From: Nocardioides massiliensis
GTDB taxonomy: Bacteria > Actinomycetota > Actinomycetes > Propionibacteriales > Nocardioidaceae
Direction of reading: 5' to 3'
NCBI RefSeq assembly: GCF_030811215.1
Contig: NZ_JAUSQM010000001.1
Coordinates: 3,720,001 to 3,784,000, forward strand
DNA: 64,000 nucleotides
In this document: positions 1-9,901 of the stretch, piece by piece
Position numbering within the stretch: position 1 is the stretch's first letter
Layout: every line of letters starts with the position of its first letter
Notes under the pieces: generated by a model
The model's input: only the letters and a program-made list of their open reading frames with translations
Told to the model about the DNA's origin: nothing
Database searches by the model: none
Position numbers and translations under genes: made by a program

Positions 1-72
1 TTGCGGTGACGGACTAGCCTTGGAGCCGCACCCACACACTCGCATGACGCACCGGAAGAGGCGAACGCAGCC

Positions 73-3000
73 GTGCCCGAGTCACCCCGTGACCGCTCCT
101 CTGACACCTCCGTAGACACCGCGACCGCCCCGGGCACCGACTTCGGTGCCAACGAGTGGCTGGTCGAGGAGATGTACGAGGCCTACCAACGGGATCCGTC
201 CAGTGTCGATCCCGCGTGGCACGAGTACTTCGCGAACCAGGGCGCGACCAACGGCGCGTCCACCGCCACCGCCGGCTCGAGCCGGTCCCCCGGCGCGAAG
301 CCGGCGGCACGCGCCACGGCCCCCGAGCAGGGCGGCGACGCCGCCGAGGCCCCGGTCGCCTCCGGCGTCCCGGCCGCCGAGCGCAAGCCCTCGTCGTCCT
401 CCTCCGACGCGGCCGCCCAGGGCGACTCGCGCACGAAGGTCGAGGCCAAGGCGCAGAAGCAGACCACCCAGCGCAACGAGAAGGCCGCGACGTCGGCCTC
501 GCGACCCGCTACCCCGCCGGTCTCCAAGCAGCCCGAGAAGCACGAGGAGCCCGAGGCCGACAAGGAGCCCGAGGTCACCGTCCTTCGCGGTGCGCCGGCG
601 CGCACCGCGAAGAACATGGACATCAGCCTGTCCGTGCCGACCGCGACCAGCGTGCGCAACATCCCGGTCAAGCTCCTCATCGACAACCGCACGGTGATCA
701 ACAACCACCTGGCGCGCGCACGCGGCGGCAAGGTGTCGTTCACCCACCTCATCGGCTTCGCGCTGGTGCGGGCGCTCGCCGGCATGCCGGAGATGAACGC
801 GTCGTACGACGAGATCGACGGCAAGCCGCACCTGGTCACGCCTGCCCACGTCAACCTCGGCCTGGCCATCGACCAGCAGAAGTCCGACGGCACCCGCCAG
901 CTGCTCGTGCCCTCCATCAAGGCAGCGGAGTCGATGGACTTCGCGCAGTTCTGGACCGCCTACGAGGACGTCGTCCGCAAGGCGCGCAACAACAAGCTCA
1001 CCGTCGCCGACTTCCAGGGCACCTCCGTCAGCCTCACCAACCCCGGCACCATCGGCACCAGCCACTCGGTGCCGCGGTTGATGAAGGGCCAGGGCACGAT
1101 CATCGGCGTCGGCTCGATGGACTACCCGCCGGAGTTCCAGGGCGCCTCCGAGGAGACCCTCACCCGCAACGCGGTCAGCAAGATCATGACGCTGACCTCG
1201 ACCTACGACCACCGGGTCATCCAGGGCGCGCAGTCGGGCGAGTTCCTCCGTCGCATCCACCAGCTGCTCATCGGCGAGGAGGGTTTCTACGACGACATCT
1301 TCCGGTCGCTGCGGATCCCCTACGAGCCGATCCGCTGGGCTGCTGACATCTCGACCAACCACGACGACGAGATCAGCAAGCAGGCGCGCATCCTCGAGCT
1401 GATCCACGCCTACCGCGTGCGCGGCCACATCATGGCCGACACCGACCCCCTCGAGTACCGCCAGCGCAGCCACCCCGATCTCGAGGTGGAGACGCACGGG
1501 CTGACCCTGTGGGACCTCGACCGCGAGTTCGCGACCGGGTCCTTCGGCGGCAACAACCGCCCGTTCATGAAGCTGCGCGACATCCTGGGGACGCTGCGCG
1601 ACTCCTACTGCCGCACGGTCGGCATCGAGTACATGCACATCCAGGACCCCGAGCAGCGCCGGTGGATCCAGGAGCGCGTGGAGCGGCCGCACCAGAAGCC
1701 GCCGCGCGAGGAGCAGCTGCGCATCCTGCTCAAGCTCAACCAGGCCGAAGCCTTCGAGACCTTCCTGCAGACGAAGTTCGTCGGGCAGAAGCGGTTCAGC
1801 CTCGAGGGCGGCGAGACCACGATCCCGCTGATCGACGAGATCTGCGAGGCGGCCGCGGAGGAGTCGCTCGACGAGGTGTGCATCGGCATGGCACACCGCG
1901 GTCGGCTCAACGTGCTAGCCAACATCGTCGGCAAGAGCTACGGCCAGATCTTCCGCGAGTTCGAGGGCAACATCGACCCCCGCACCGTGCAGGGCTCCGG
2001 CGACGTGAAGTACCACCTCGGCGCCGAGGGCGAGTTCGCCTCCGGCAAGGGCGACACCGTCAAGGTGTCCGTCGCCGCGAACCCGTCCCACCTGGAGGCT
2101 GTGGACCCCGTCCTGGAGGGCATCGCCCGCGCCAAGCAGGACGTGCTCAACCGCGGTGCCGAGTACCCGGTCCTCCCCCTGCTGATCCACGGCGACGCGG
2201 CGTTCGCCGGGCAGGGCGTCGTGGCCGAGACGCTCAACCTGTCGCAGCTGCGGGGTTACCGCACCGGCGGCACGATCCACGTCATCGTCAACAACCAGGT
2301 CGGCTTCACCACCTCGCCGGCCTCCTCGCGCTCGTCGTTGTATTCCACCGACGTCGCACGGATGGTCCAGGCGCCGATCTTCCACGTCAACGGCGACGAC
2401 CCCGAGGCGTGCATCCGCGTCGCCCGGCTGGCCTTCGAGTACCGCCAGGCGTTCAACAAGGACGTCGTCATCGACCTGGTCTGCTACCGCCGCCGCGGTC
2501 ACAACGAGGGTGACGACCCGAGCTACACCCAGCCGCTGATGTACGACCTCATCGAGCAGAAGCGCTCCGTGCGCAAGCTCTACACGGAGTCCCTCATCGG
2601 TCGTGGCGACATCACCATCGAGGAGGCCGAGCAGGTCCTGCGGGACTACCAGCAGCAGCTGGAGCGGGTCTTCACCGAGGTGCGCGAGGCGACCAGCGGG
2701 CCGGAAGAGTGGATGACGGTCCCGGACTACCCGGAGAAGTCCGGCGCGCTCGAGCCCCCCACGGCGATCACCCAGGAGACCCTCAAGCGGATCGCGGACG
2801 CCTACACCTCTCCGCCGGAGGGCTTCGTCGTCCACCCGAAGGTGCAGCCGCAGCTGCAGCGCCGGGCCGCGGCGATCGTCGACGGCCCGATCGACTGGGG
2901 CACCGGCGAGATCCTCGCGTTCGGCTCGCTGCTCATGGACGGTCGTCCGGTGCGCCTGGCCGGTCAGGACTCCCGCCGCGGCACCTTCGTGCAGCGCTTC

Positions 3001-3915
3001 GCGACGATCATCGACCGCACCAACGCCGACGAGTGGACCCCGCTGGCCAACCTCACCGAGGACCAGGCGCAGTTCTACGTCTACGACTCGCTGCTCTCGG
3101 AGTACGCCGCGCTCGGCTTCGAGTACGGCTACTCGGTGGCCCGCCCCGAGGCGCTGGTCCTGTGGGAGGCCCAGTTCGGCGACTTCGTCAACGGTGCGCA
3201 GACCATCATCGACGAGTTCATCACCTCGGGTGAGACCAAGTGGGGCCAGCAGTCGGGCGTCGTCCTGCTGCTCCCCCACGGCTACGAGGGCCAGGGACCG
3301 GACCACTCGTCCGCCCGCATCGAGCGCTTCTTGACGATGGCGGCCGAGGAGGCCTTCGTCGTCGCGCAGCCCTCGACCCCGGCCAGCTACTTCCACCTGC
3401 TGCGCAAGCACTCGCTCAGCGAGCAGCACCGCCCGCTGATCGTCTTCACGCCGAAGTCGATGCTCAAGCGCAAGGAGGCGGCCTCCCAGCCGTCGGACTT
3501 CACCGGCGACACGGTCTTCCGCCCGGTCATCGGCGACGGCATGGTCGACCCGGAGTCCGTGCGCAAGGTGCTGCTGTGCAGCGGTCGCGTGACGTGGGAC
3601 CTGATGGTCGAGCGCGCCAAGCGCGAGGCCGACAAGCCGTCGACCGGCATCGTGCGGCTGGAGCAGCTCTACCCGCGTCCGCTGGAGGAGATCAAGGCGG
3701 AGCTCTCCCGCTTCCCCAACCTCCAGGAGGTCCGCTGGGTGCAGGACGAGCCGGCCAACATGGGCCCGTGGCCGCACATGGCCCTGCACCTCACCGGCGA
3801 GCTGGACGTGCCGTTCTACCGGGTCTCGCGTCCGGAGTCGACGTCTCCTGCGGTGGGCCAGCAGTCGCGCCACGTCGAGGAGCAGAAGGCGCTGCTCGCG
3901 CAGGCCTTCTCCTGA
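73..3915 (+). CDS. kgd: Multifunctional 2-oxoglutarate dehydrogenase/decarboxylase (E1o with fused E2o core)
   Basis: This TCA-cycle enzyme decarboxylates 2-oxoglutarate with thiamine diphosphate and passes the succinyl group onward. The 1280 residues show the actinobacterial layout: an N-terminal helix ending near residue 50 ([20 protein letters not shown]), a low-complexity Ala/Pro/Lys linker to about 180, an E2 succinyltransferase core to about 410 with the family's DHRVIQGA motif, then the E1 thiamine domain with [13 protein letters not shown] and [10 protein letters not shown]. Length is slightly above the roughly 1230 residues usual in mycobacteria, mainly through the linker. The GTG start is chosen because it precedes the conserved helix; an AGAGG lies 13 bases upstream. 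The first 72 bases are its leader, with no convincing promoter seen. Confidence 0.97.
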   Translation: MPESPRDRSSDTSVDTATAPGTDFGANEWLVEEMYEAYQRDPSSVDPAWHEYFANQGATNGASTATAGSSRSPGAKPAARATAPEQGGDAAEAPVASGVPAAERKPSSSSSDAAAQGDSRTKVEAKAQKQTTQRNEKAATSASRPATPPVSKQPEKHEEPEADKEPEVTVLRGAPARTAKNMDISLSVPTATSVRNIPVKLLIDNRTVINNHLARARGGKVSFTHLIGFALVRALAGMPEMNASYDEIDGKPHLVTPAHVNLGLAIDQQKSDGTRQLLVPSIKAAESMDFAQFWTAYEDVVRKARNNKLTVADFQGTSVSLTNPGTIGTSHSVPRLMKGQGTIIGVGSMDYPPEFQGASEETLTRNAVSKIMTLTSTYDHRVIQGAQSGEFLRRIHQLLIGEEGFYDDIFRSLRIPYEPIRWAADISTNHDDEISKQARILELIHAYRVRGHIMADTDPLEYRQRSHPDLEVETHGLTLWDLDREFATGSFGGNNRPFMKLRDILGTLRDSYCRTVGIEYMHIQDPEQRRWIQERVERPHQKPPREEQLRILLKLNQAEAFETFLQTKFVGQKRFSLEGGETTIPLIDEICEAAAEESLDEVCIGMAHRGRLNVLANIVGKSYGQIFREFEGNIDPRTVQGSGDVKYHLGAEGEFASGKGDTVKVSVAANPSHLEAVDPVLEGIARAKQDVLNRGAEYPVLPLLIHGDAAFAGQGVVAETLNLSQLRGYRTGGTIHVIVNNQVGFTTSPASSRSSLYSTDVARMVQAPIFHVNGDDPEACIRVARLAFEYRQAFNKDVVIDLVCYRRRGHNEGDDPSYTQPLMYDLIEQKRSVRKLYTESLIGRGDITIEEAEQVLRDYQQQLERVFTEVREATSGPEEWMTVPDYPEKSGALEPPTAITQETLKRIADAYTSPPEGFVVHPKVQPQLQRRAAAIVDGPIDWGTGEILAFGSLLMDGRPVRLAGQDSRRGTFVQRFATIIDRTNADEWTPLANLTEDQAQFYVYDSLLSEYAALGFEYGYSVARPEALVLWEAQFGDFVNGAQTIIDEFITSGETKWGQQSGVVLLLPHGYEGQGPDHSSARIERFLTMAAEEAFVVAQPSTPASYFHLLRKHSLSEQHRPLIVFTPKSMLKRKEAASQPSDFTGDTVFRPVIGDGMVDPESVRKVLLCSGRVTWDLMVERAKREADKPSTGIVRLEQLYPRPLEEIKAELSRFPNLQEVRWVQDEPANMGPWPHMALHLTGELDVPFYRVSRPESTSPAVGQQSRHVEEQKALLAQAFS

Positions 3916-3927
3916 GCGGATCGCGCC

Positions 3928-4104
3928 GTGTACTTCACCGATCGCGGGATCGAGGAGCTCGAGCGACGCCGGGGTGACGAGGAGGTCACCCTGGCGTGGC
4001 TCGCCGAGCGGCTGGTCGAGTTCGTCGACCTGCACCCCGACTTCGAGGTGCCGGTCGAGCGGCTCGCGACCTGGCTCGCCCGGTTGGACGACCCCGAGGA
4101 CTAG
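3928..4104 (+). CDS. DUF6104-type small acidic protein downstream of kgd
   Basis: A 58-residue protein (GTG start, MYFTDRGIEELERRRGDEEV) begins 12 bases after the kgd stop on the same strand. Small proteins of this kind commonly sit just after kgd in high-GC actinobacteria, and I recognise the family as DUF6104; its function is unknown. It is leucine- and glutamate-rich, probably two or three helices, with no membrane segment or cysteine. Its stop overlaps the stop of the convergent SDR gene inside one CTAG. Co-transcription with kgd is likely from spacing. It is below 60 codons and easily missed. Confidence 0.8.
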   Translation: MYFTDRGIEELERRRGDEEVTLAWLAERLVEFVDLHPDFEVPVERLATWLARLDDPED

Positions 4105-4784
4105 CGGCCCGGGCGCACCGTGATGTCGGTGAGCGCCGCGTCGGCGCCGATGTCGAGCGCGTGCACGATCGTCGCGGCCACCGACTCCGGCCGGGTCCAG
4201 GCACGCGCGTCGTACGGCGCTCCCTCGTGCGCGTGCACCTGCTCCTGCATCGGCGTCGCCGTGCGTCCGGGATAGACACTGATCACCTGGACGCCGTGGG
4301 CCTTCTCCTCCTGGCGCAGTGAGTCCGCGAAGGCCTTCAGGCCGTGCTTGGAGGCGGCGTACGACGCCCAGCCCGGCGCCGCGCCGAGGCCCTGGCCGGA
4401 GTTGACGAGCACCACCCGACCGGCCCCCGCACGCAGGGCGGGTAGCGCGACGCGGGTCAGGGCGACCGGGGCCAGGAGGTTGACCTCCAACGTGTGTCGC
4501 CACGCCCCGAGGTCCTGGCCCTCGACGTCCCCCAGCTCCACCACACCGGCGGAGTGGACCACGCCGTCGAGGCGCGCGGGCAGGTCGGCGGCGAGCCCGG
4601 CGACGGCGTCGGCCTCGGCGAGGTCGGCCACGAGTGCCCGGGCCCCGGGGTAGCGGGAGCTCAGCTCCTCGGCGCGCTCGCCGGAGCGGGCGAGAAGGAC
4701 GAGCTCGTCGCCGCGCTCGTGGAGGACCGTGGCCAGTGCGGCGCCGATGCCCGAGCCGGCACCGGTGAGCAGGTAGATGGCCAT
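4101..4784 (-). CDS. Short-chain dehydrogenase/reductase (SDR)
   Basis: A 227-residue classical SDR with the Rossmann motif TGAGSGIG near the N-terminus, HSAGVVE (the NAG-type motif) near residue 86, a catalytic Ser in LVNSGQG, and YAASK as the Tyr-Lys pair. It should be an NAD(P)-dependent oxidoreductase; the substrate cannot be told. Its ATG overlaps the stop of the upstream alcohol-dehydrogenase-like gene by one base (TGATG), so the two form a coupled pair read toward kgd. Confidence 0.9.
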   Translation of the reverse strand: MAIYLLTGAGSGIGAALATVLHERGDELVLLARSGERAEELSSRYPGARALVADLAEADAVAGLAADLPARLDGVVHSAGVVELGDVEGQDLGAWRHTLEVNLLAPVALTRVALPALRAGAGRVVLVNSGQGLGAAPGWASYAASKHGLKAFADSLRQEEKAHGVQVISVYPGRTATPMQEQVHAHEGAPYDARAWTRPESVAATIVHALDIGADAALTDITVRPGR

Positions 4785-5752
4785 CAGAGGGTGAAGACGA
4801 TCTTGCCGAACACGTCACCCTGCGCCATCGCGGCGAAGCCGTCGCGCGCCTCGCTCAGCGGCAGCGTGCGGTCGATGAGGGGACGGCTGCCGGTGGCGTC
4901 GAGGAGGCTGACCAGCGATGCGAGCTCGCTGCGGGTGCCCATGGTGGAGCCCTGCACCCGCAGTTGGAGGAAGAAGATCCGCGTGAGCTCGGCGTCGTCG
5001 AGCTTCGGGCCCGACGTGGTCCCCGAGATCACCAGGGACCCGCCGGGACGCAGGGAGCGGATCGAGTGCGACCAGGTCGCGCGGCCGACGGTCTCCATCA
5101 CGGCGTCGACCTTGACCGGGAGCCGGGCGCCGGACTCGAAGACCTCATGGGCGCCGATCTCCAGGGCGCGCGAGCGCTTCGCCTCGTCCCGGCTCGTCGC
5201 CAGGACTCGCAGGCCGGCAGCGCGTCCCAGGACGATCAGCGCGGTGGCCACTCCCCCGCCCGCACCCTGCACGAGCACGGTGTCGCCGGCCTTGAGCCCG
5301 CCCTGGGTGAACAGCATCCGGTAGGCGGTCAGCCACGCCGTCGGCAGGCAGGCGGCCTCCTCGAACGACAGCGACTGCGGCTTCGGGACCACGTTGCGGC
5401 GCGGCACCATCACGGTCTCGGCGAATGTGCCGGGGTGCTTCTCGCTGAGCAGCGAGCGCGACGGGTCCAGCGTCTCGTCGCCGGTCCAGTCCGGAGAGCT
5501 GATGACCGCGTGCACGACGACCTCGTTGCCGTCCTCGTCGATGCCCGCGGCGTCACAGCCGAGGATCATCGGCAGGGCCTCCTCGCGCAGTCCGACGCCC
5601 CGCAGCGACCACAGGTCGTGGTGGTTGAGCGAGGCCGCCTTCAGGCGGACCCGCACCCACCCGTCGGGCAGCTCGGGCTCGGGGAGGTCGCCCAGGACCA
5701 GCCCGGACAACGGGTCGTCGGAGGAGAACGTGGAGGCGTAGACGGCGAACAT
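4784..5752 (-). CDS. MDR-superfamily zinc-type/quinone oxidoreductase
   Basis: A 322-residue medium-chain dehydrogenase/reductase. The N-terminal GroES-like part contains SLNHHDLWSLRG and ILGCDAAG, and the Rossmann part has VQGAGGGVATA. The usual structural four-cysteine zinc lobe is absent, which fits the quinone-oxidoreductase or enoyl-reductase-like branch. NADPH use is likely. It lies upstream of and overlaps the SDR gene, suggesting that both act on related carbonyl compounds. The ATG at 5752 directly begins MFAVYASTF, a normal N-terminus for the family. Confidence 0.88.
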   Translation of the reverse strand: MFAVYASTFSSDDPLSGLVLGDLPEPELPDGWVRVRLKAASLNHHDLWSLRGVGLREEALPMILGCDAAGIDEDGNEVVVHAVISSPDWTGDETLDPSRSLLSEKHPGTFAETVMVPRRNVVPKPQSLSFEEAACLPTAWLTAYRMLFTQGGLKAGDTVLVQGAGGGVATALIVLGRAAGLRVLATSRDEAKRSRALEIGAHEVFESGARLPVKVDAVMETVGRATWSHSIRSLRPGGSLVISGTTSGPKLDDAELTRIFFLQLRVQGSTMGTRSELASLVSLLDATGSRPLIDRTLPLSEARDGFAAMAQGDVFGKIVFTL

Positions 5753-5770
5753 GGAACCGACCCTAGCGAG

Positions 5771-6976
5771 TTAACGGGTGGCGACCCCGTCGCGTCGCGC
5801 GGCCTCGGCGACGGCCGCGGCGACGGCGGGCCCCACCCGGTCGTCGAACGGCGAGGGGATGATCAGGTCCTCGCGCAGGTCGTCACCGACGAGGTCGGCG
5901 AGTGCGTTGGCCGCGGCGAGCTTCATGCCCTCGGTGATCGCCGTCGCACGCACGTCGAAGGCACCGCGGAAGATGCCCGGGAACGCGAGCACGTTGTTGA
6001 TCTGGTTGGGGTAGTCCGAGCGACCGGTCGCCACGACGCGGGCGTACTTGTGGGCGATGTCGGGGTGCACCTCGGGCGTCGGGTTGGCCAGACCGAAGAC
6101 GATCGCGTCGGGTGCCATCGAGGCGACGGCCTCCTCCGGCACGGTGCCGCCGGAGACGCCGATGTAGACGTCGGCGCCCGCCATCACCTCGGCCAGGGTG
6201 CCGGACCGGCCGGTGAGGTCGGCCGTCTCCTCGGCGAGCGCCATCTTGACCGGGGTGAGGTCGGAGCGCGTCGAGCTGACGACACCCTGCCGGTCGGTCA
6301 CCGCGAGGTCGCCGATGCCGGCGGCCTTGAGGATCTTGGCGACCGCGACGCCCGCGGCGCCGGCACCGGAGACGACCACGCGCGTGGTGTTGGGCAGACG
6401 ACCCGTGAGCCGCAGCGCGTTCTGCAGCGCGGCGAGCGCCACCACCGCCGTACCGTGCTGGTCGTCGTGGAAGACGGGGATGGAGAGCCGCTCCTTGAGC
6501 CGGTCCTCGATCTCGAAGCAGCGCGGGGCCGAGATGTCCTCGAGGTTGATCCCGCCGAAGCTGGGGGCCAGACGCACGACCGTCTCGATGATCTCGTCGG
6601 TGTCGGTCGTGTCGAGGCAGATCGGGATGGCGTCGACGCCGCCGAACTGCTTGAACAGCACCGCCTTGCCCTCCATGACCGGCATCGCGGCCGCGGGCCC
6701 GATGTCGCCGAGGCCGAGGACCGCGGTGCCGTCGGTGACGACGGCGACCGTGTTGGAGACCCAGGTGTAGTCCGCGACCAGCTCGGGCTCGGCAGCGATG
6801 GCCTCGCACACCCGGGCCACACCGGGGGTGTAGGCCAGCGACAGCTCGTCGGCACCCGTCAGCGCAACGGTGGAGCTGATCTCCATCTTGCCGCCGACGT
6901 GCAGCGCGAAGACCGGGTCCTGGTCGGACACGGCGGACTGGGTGGTCTTCTCGGACGACGTCATCGCAGGCTTCAC
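5771..6976 (-). CDS. NAD(P)-dependent malic enzyme
   Basis: This enzyme oxidatively decarboxylates malate to pyruvate. The 401 residues match the short bacterial malic enzymes. Visible are LAYTPGVARVC near residue 48, a metal- and substrate-binding stretch FGGINLEDISAPRCFEIE, then FHDDQHGTA, and the Rossmann motif VSGAGAAGVAVAK. The GTG start at 6976 has GGGAAG just upstream, and the first residues MKPAMTSSEK lie before the conserved domain. An internal ATG five codons in is the alternative start. It is read away from sodX and sodN, and the neighbours give no further hint. Confidence 0.94.
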   Translation of the reverse strand: MKPAMTSSEKTTQSAVSDQDPVFALHVGGKMEISSTVALTGADELSLAYTPGVARVCEAIAAEPELVADYTWVSNTVAVVTDGTAVLGLGDIGPAAAMPVMEGKAVLFKQFGGVDAIPICLDTTDTDEIIETVVRLAPSFGGINLEDISAPRCFEIEDRLKERLSIPVFHDDQHGTAVVALAALQNALRLTGRLPNTTRVVVSGAGAAGVAVAKILKAAGIGDLAVTDRQGVVSSTRSDLTPVKMALAEETADLTGRSGTLAEVMAGADVYIGVSGGTVPEEAVASMAPDAIVFGLANPTPEVHPDIAHKYARVVATGRSDYPNQINNVLAFPGIFRGAFDVRATAITEGMKLAAANALADLVGDDLREDLIIPSPFDDRVGPAVAAAVAEAARRDGVATR

Positions 6977-7099
6977 GCACTTCCCTCAAGGCGGTCTACG
7001 GGCGCCGGTCAGTGTGGCACAAGGCGACTTCCGTGGCCCGAGTGGCCGAGGGTCGAAACGCGGGGGCCGGGTGCGGAGTCCGTCGGGTGTCAGCCCGCA

Positions 7100-7465
7100 C
7101 TACCGACGCCGGCGCAGCCTTGCCGGACGCGGCCACAGTCGCACCGCCGCCACGCCCCACACATCGGGTTCGGTGACTGCGCCGACCGACCAGGAGTCCA
7201 CGCCCTCGCGCGGGTTGTCGCGCTCGACCCACCAGGCACCGTCGGGCTCCTGGTGCGCGAGGCGCTTCACCGCGACGACCCCGTCGGGCAGACGCACCAG
7301 CGCGACCTGCCCCGGCCGCCGGCGGGCGGCGTACCGGACCAGCAGCCGGTCCCCGTCGCGCAGCGTCGGCTGCATGGAGCGGCCCCGGACCACGACGATC
7401 CCCCACCGTCCGGGCGGACGGCCGGCCGCGGGCGTAGAGCCCGTGGTGGGGGGTATGTCTCCCAT
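7100..7465 (-). CDS. sodX: Nickel-type superoxide dismutase maturation protease (S26 family)
   Basis: A 121-residue S26 signal-peptidase-like protease divergent from sodN. The catalytic Ser lies in RGRSMQPTL and the Lys in VAVKRLA, the Ser-Lys dyad of bacterial S26 enzymes. There is no obvious membrane anchor, which fits the cytoplasmic SodX peptidases that remove the SodN propeptide so that His becomes the mature N-terminus. The pairing with sodN 100 bases away makes the assignment firm. The C-terminus is very arginine-rich (RLRRRR). Confidence 0.9.
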   Translation of the reverse strand: MGDIPPTTGSTPAAGRPPGRWGIVVVRGRSMQPTLRDGDRLLVRYAARRRPGQVALVRLPDGVVAVKRLAHQEPDGAWWVERDNPREGVDSWSVGAVTEPDVWGVAAVRLWPRPARLRRRR

Positions 7466-7564
7466 CGTGCCTCCCGCAGTCCCAGCGGGGTGGCCGGACG
7501 CCGGTCCCCGCGCGGGAGTAGTGTCCCAACCACAGCCGATCTATTGACGAGAGAGGTACTCCGT

Positions 7565-7966
7565 ATGCTCGCGCGACTCTTCGCCCCCACCCTCGAGGCC
7601 CAGGCCCACTGCGACCTGCCCTGCGGCGTCTACGACCCGGCCCAGGCGCGCATCGAGGCGGAGTCCATCAAGGCCATCATCGCCAAGGTCGCCGACAGTG
7701 ACGACCCGGACTTCCGCACGCGCGCCGTGCTCATCAAGGAGCAGCGCGCCGAGCTGGTCAAGCACCACCTCTGGGTGCTCTGGACCGACTACTTCAAGCC
7801 GCCGCACTTCGAGAAGTACCCGCACCTGCACACCCTCGTGAACGAGGCCACCAAGCTCGCCGGTGCCGGTGGCGCGAAGGGCACCCTCGACGCCGACGTG
7901 GCCGACCAGCTCCTCGCGAAGATCGACGAGATCGCGGAGATCTTCTGGGAGACCAAGAAGGCCTGA
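7565..7966 (+). CDS. sodN: Nickel-containing superoxide dismutase
   Basis: This enzyme converts superoxide to oxygen and peroxide. The 133-residue precursor has a 14-residue propeptide ending in ...EAQA, then HCDLPCGVYDP, the Ni-hook: His1, Cys2 and Cys6 of the mature protein bind nickel. The rest is the expected four-helix bundle. The ATG follows GAGAGAGG closely. Nickel-responsive (Nur) control would be normal for this gene, but I could not pick out a clear Nur box in the 100-base divergent region. Confidence 0.97.
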   Translation: MLARLFAPTLEAQAHCDLPCGVYDPAQARIEAESIKAIIAKVADSDDPDFRTRAVLIKEQRAELVKHHLWVLWTDYFKPPHFEKYPHLHTLVNEATKLAGAGGAKGTLDADVADQLLAKIDEIAEIFWETKKA

Positions 7967-7991
7967 GCGCGGACACCGGACGGAGGATCAC

Positions 7992-8453
7992 ATGAACGCA
8001 CACGCAGGAACCCAGCAGAGCACGGGCGCGCTCGGTGGACGCACGACCGCCGAGGTGTCGCTGCGCCTTCCCGCGGACGGGGCGTTCGTGCTGATCCTCC
8101 GTACCGCCGCGGCGGGGCTCGCGGCCCGTCTCGACTTCCCGCTCGACGACATTGAGGACATCCGCACGGCCGTCGACGAGGCCAGCTCCATGCTGTTGCC
8201 CCAGGCCGTGCCGGGCTCGCAGCTCGCCTGCGACTTCCGCCTCGAGGCCGACGCGCTGACCGTGACGCTCCAGGCACAGAGCGCCGACCCCCACGAGCCC
8301 GACCGTGACAGCTTCTCCTGGCAGGTGCTGTCGGCCCTCACCGCCGAGGTCACCGCCTCGACCGACGCGGACTGCGTGCGACTGGTGCTGACCGCCCGCT
8401 CGTCCACCAGCGGTGGCGCCACCGGACCGGTCGGCCTGGTGACGGAGTCCTGA
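7992..8453 (+). CDS. UsfX/RsbW-like anti-sigma factor, degenerate ATPase motifs
   Basis: A 153-residue protein with a GGAGG ribosome site, ending six bases before a SigF-type sigma gene. The GHKL fold is suggested by DIEDIRTAVDEASSMLL, which aligns with the RsbW N-box, but the usual Asn is missing and no DxGxG box follows. Mycobacterial UsfX shows a similar degeneration as I remember it. The likely role is binding and restraining the neighbouring sigma factor, perhaps released by an antagonist encoded elsewhere. No anti-anti-sigma gene is present here. Confidence 0.78.
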   Translation: MNAHAGTQQSTGALGGRTTAEVSLRLPADGAFVLILRTAAAGLAARLDFPLDDIEDIRTAVDEASSMLLPQAVPGSQLACDFRLEADALTVTLQAQSADPHEPDRDSFSWQVLSALTAEVTASTDADCVRLVLTARSSTSGGATGPVGLVTES

Positions 8454-8458
8454 GCGCC

Positions 8459-9286
8459 GTGGACACGACGGCCGACCCCTCCGCGACGCCGGAGGTGCCC
8501 GACGCACGCGCGACGGCGCGCAGCGCGACGCGAGCGGCCACGCAGGCACTCTTCGAGCGGCTGCTGGCCGCCGAGGAGGGCAGCGCCGAGCGCTCGGACG
8601 CCCGCGACCAGCTCATCGAGCTGCACCTGCCGCTGGTGCACCACTGCGCGCGCCGCTTCCGCAACCGCGGCGAGCCGCTCGAGGACCTCGTGCAGGTCGG
8701 CACCATCGGGCTGCTGAAGGCGGTCGACCGGTTCGACCTCGAGCGCGGCGTGGAGTTCTCCACCTACGCCACCCCGACCATCGTCGGGGAGATCAAGCGG
8801 CACTTCCGCGACAAGGGCTGGGCGATCCGGGTGCCGCGGCGCCTGCAGGAGCTGCGCCAGCAGATCAGTGCCGTCACCTCGGAGATGTCGCAGGAGCTGG
8901 GGCGCTCCCCCACGCCCACCGAGCTCGCGCAACGTCTGGACTGCACGGTCGACGAGGTCATCGAGGGCATCGAGTCCGGCAACGCCTACCAGACCCTCTC
9001 GCTCGACCGGCCGGACGCGCCGGGCGACGAGGGCACGCTCACCCTCGCCGACTCCCTGGGAGCCGAGGACGATGCGCTGGCCAACGTCGAGATCCGGGCC
9101 TCGCTCGAGCCGCTGCTCGACCGGCTGGAGCCGCGTGAGCGCAGGATCGTGCTGCTGCGGTTCTTCGGCGGCATGACGCAGAGCCAGATCGCCAACGACG
9201 TCGGCGTCTCGCAGATGCACGTCTCGCGCCTGCTGAGCCGCTCGCTGGCGCAGATGCGCGAGGTCATGGAGGAGTCGACCGTCTAG
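8459..9286 (+). CDS. sigF: SigB/SigF/SigG-family RNA polymerase sigma factor
   Basis: A 275-residue group 3 sigma factor. Region 2 has LEDLVQVGTIGLLKAVDRFD and VEFSTYATPTIVGEIKRHFRDKGW (positions about 78-120), region 3 follows, and region 4 has the helix-turn-helix MTQSQIANDVGVSQMHVSRLLSRSL. This is the general-stress/sporulation SigF branch. The GTG start lies just after the stop of the anti-sigma gene, so the two are translated together. The symbol reflects family, not proven orthology. Confidence 0.93.
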   Translation: MDTTADPSATPEVPDARATARSATRAATQALFERLLAAEEGSAERSDARDQLIELHLPLVHHCARRFRNRGEPLEDLVQVGTIGLLKAVDRFDLERGVEFSTYATPTIVGEIKRHFRDKGWAIRVPRRLQELRQQISAVTSEMSQELGRSPTPTELAQRLDCTVDEVIEGIESGNAYQTLSLDRPDAPGDEGTLTLADSLGAEDDALANVEIRASLEPLLDRLEPRERRIVLLRFFGGMTQSQIANDVGVSQMHVSRLLSRSLAQMREVMEESTV

Positions 9287-9296
9287 GACGGCCTTG

Positions 9297-9683
9297 CTAC
9301 TGCTCGTCCTCGGGGACGAGGTACGCCGTCGACGACGGCAGCAGCACCAGCACGAGGACCGCGACCGCGGTGACGGCGAGCACAGCAGCGACGGCCCCGG
9401 TGTCCCCTCCGCGGAAGCTCCAGGCCACCCCGAGCTGGATGAGCTGGGCGAGCACCACCGGGCTGCGGACGAGGTCCCAGGGTCGCAGCAGGCCCCAGGC
9501 GCCGACGAGGAGCGCCGCGCCGTACCCGAGGAAGAACACGGTGGTGGTCAGCCCCATGACCAGTCGCTCCCCCGAGACCGTGAGCGCCTCGAGCACGGCG
9601 AGCACGATCAGCGCGGCTCCCTCGAGGGCGACCAGGACGGCGGCGACGCGCAGGAAGGGCGTGGCGCGGGGGGTGGGAGTCAC
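9297..9683 (-). CDS. Small integral membrane protein, function unknown
   Basis: A protein of about 128 residues with four predicted membrane segments (around FLRVAAVLVALEGAALIVLAV, MGLTTTVFFLGYGAALLVG, VVLAQLIQLGVAW and AVLAVTAVAVLVLVLL) and an acidic C-terminal tail. No catalytic motif is visible. It converges on sigF, with 10 bases between the stops. The start is uncertain: GTG at 9683 gives a short VTPTPRATP leader, while an in-frame TTG at 9770 would add 29 polar residues. Confidence 0.75.
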   Translation of the reverse strand: MTPTPRATPFLRVAAVLVALEGAALIVLAVLEALTVSGERLVMGLTTTVFFLGYGAALLVGAWGLLRPWDLVRSPVVLAQLIQLGVAWSFRGGDTGAVAAVLAVTAVAVLVLVLLPSSTAYLVPEDEQ

Positions 9684-9901
9684 GGCGAGGGAGCCTACTC
9701 GCGTGACTGCTGTGACCAACGTGACCCCGCTGAGAGGGTTGTGCGCGACCGGTTCTCTTGCGATGCTCAAGGAGTCCGCGGATCGCCGGGTACCCCCGAT
9801 TTGACCGCGGACAGTGTCGTGTCCGGCCTCGGGTCGGGCTGAGCACCCCGCGCGGCCTACCGGTCAGGCGGGAAGCAACCCGAGTAGAGGAGTCCCCCGC
9901 C

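Noticed and set aside
1915-4818. A 967-codon open frame on the minus strand opposite kgd
   Set aside because: It is antisense to conserved kgd motifs, has Arg/Gly/Ala-rich nonsense composition, and arises from the very high third-position GC of the real gene.
4964-7966. A 1000-codon plus-strand open frame over the dehydrogenase, malic enzyme and sodX genes
   Set aside because: It is antisense to three genes with clear motifs; only its end (sodN) is real, in the same frame from 7565.
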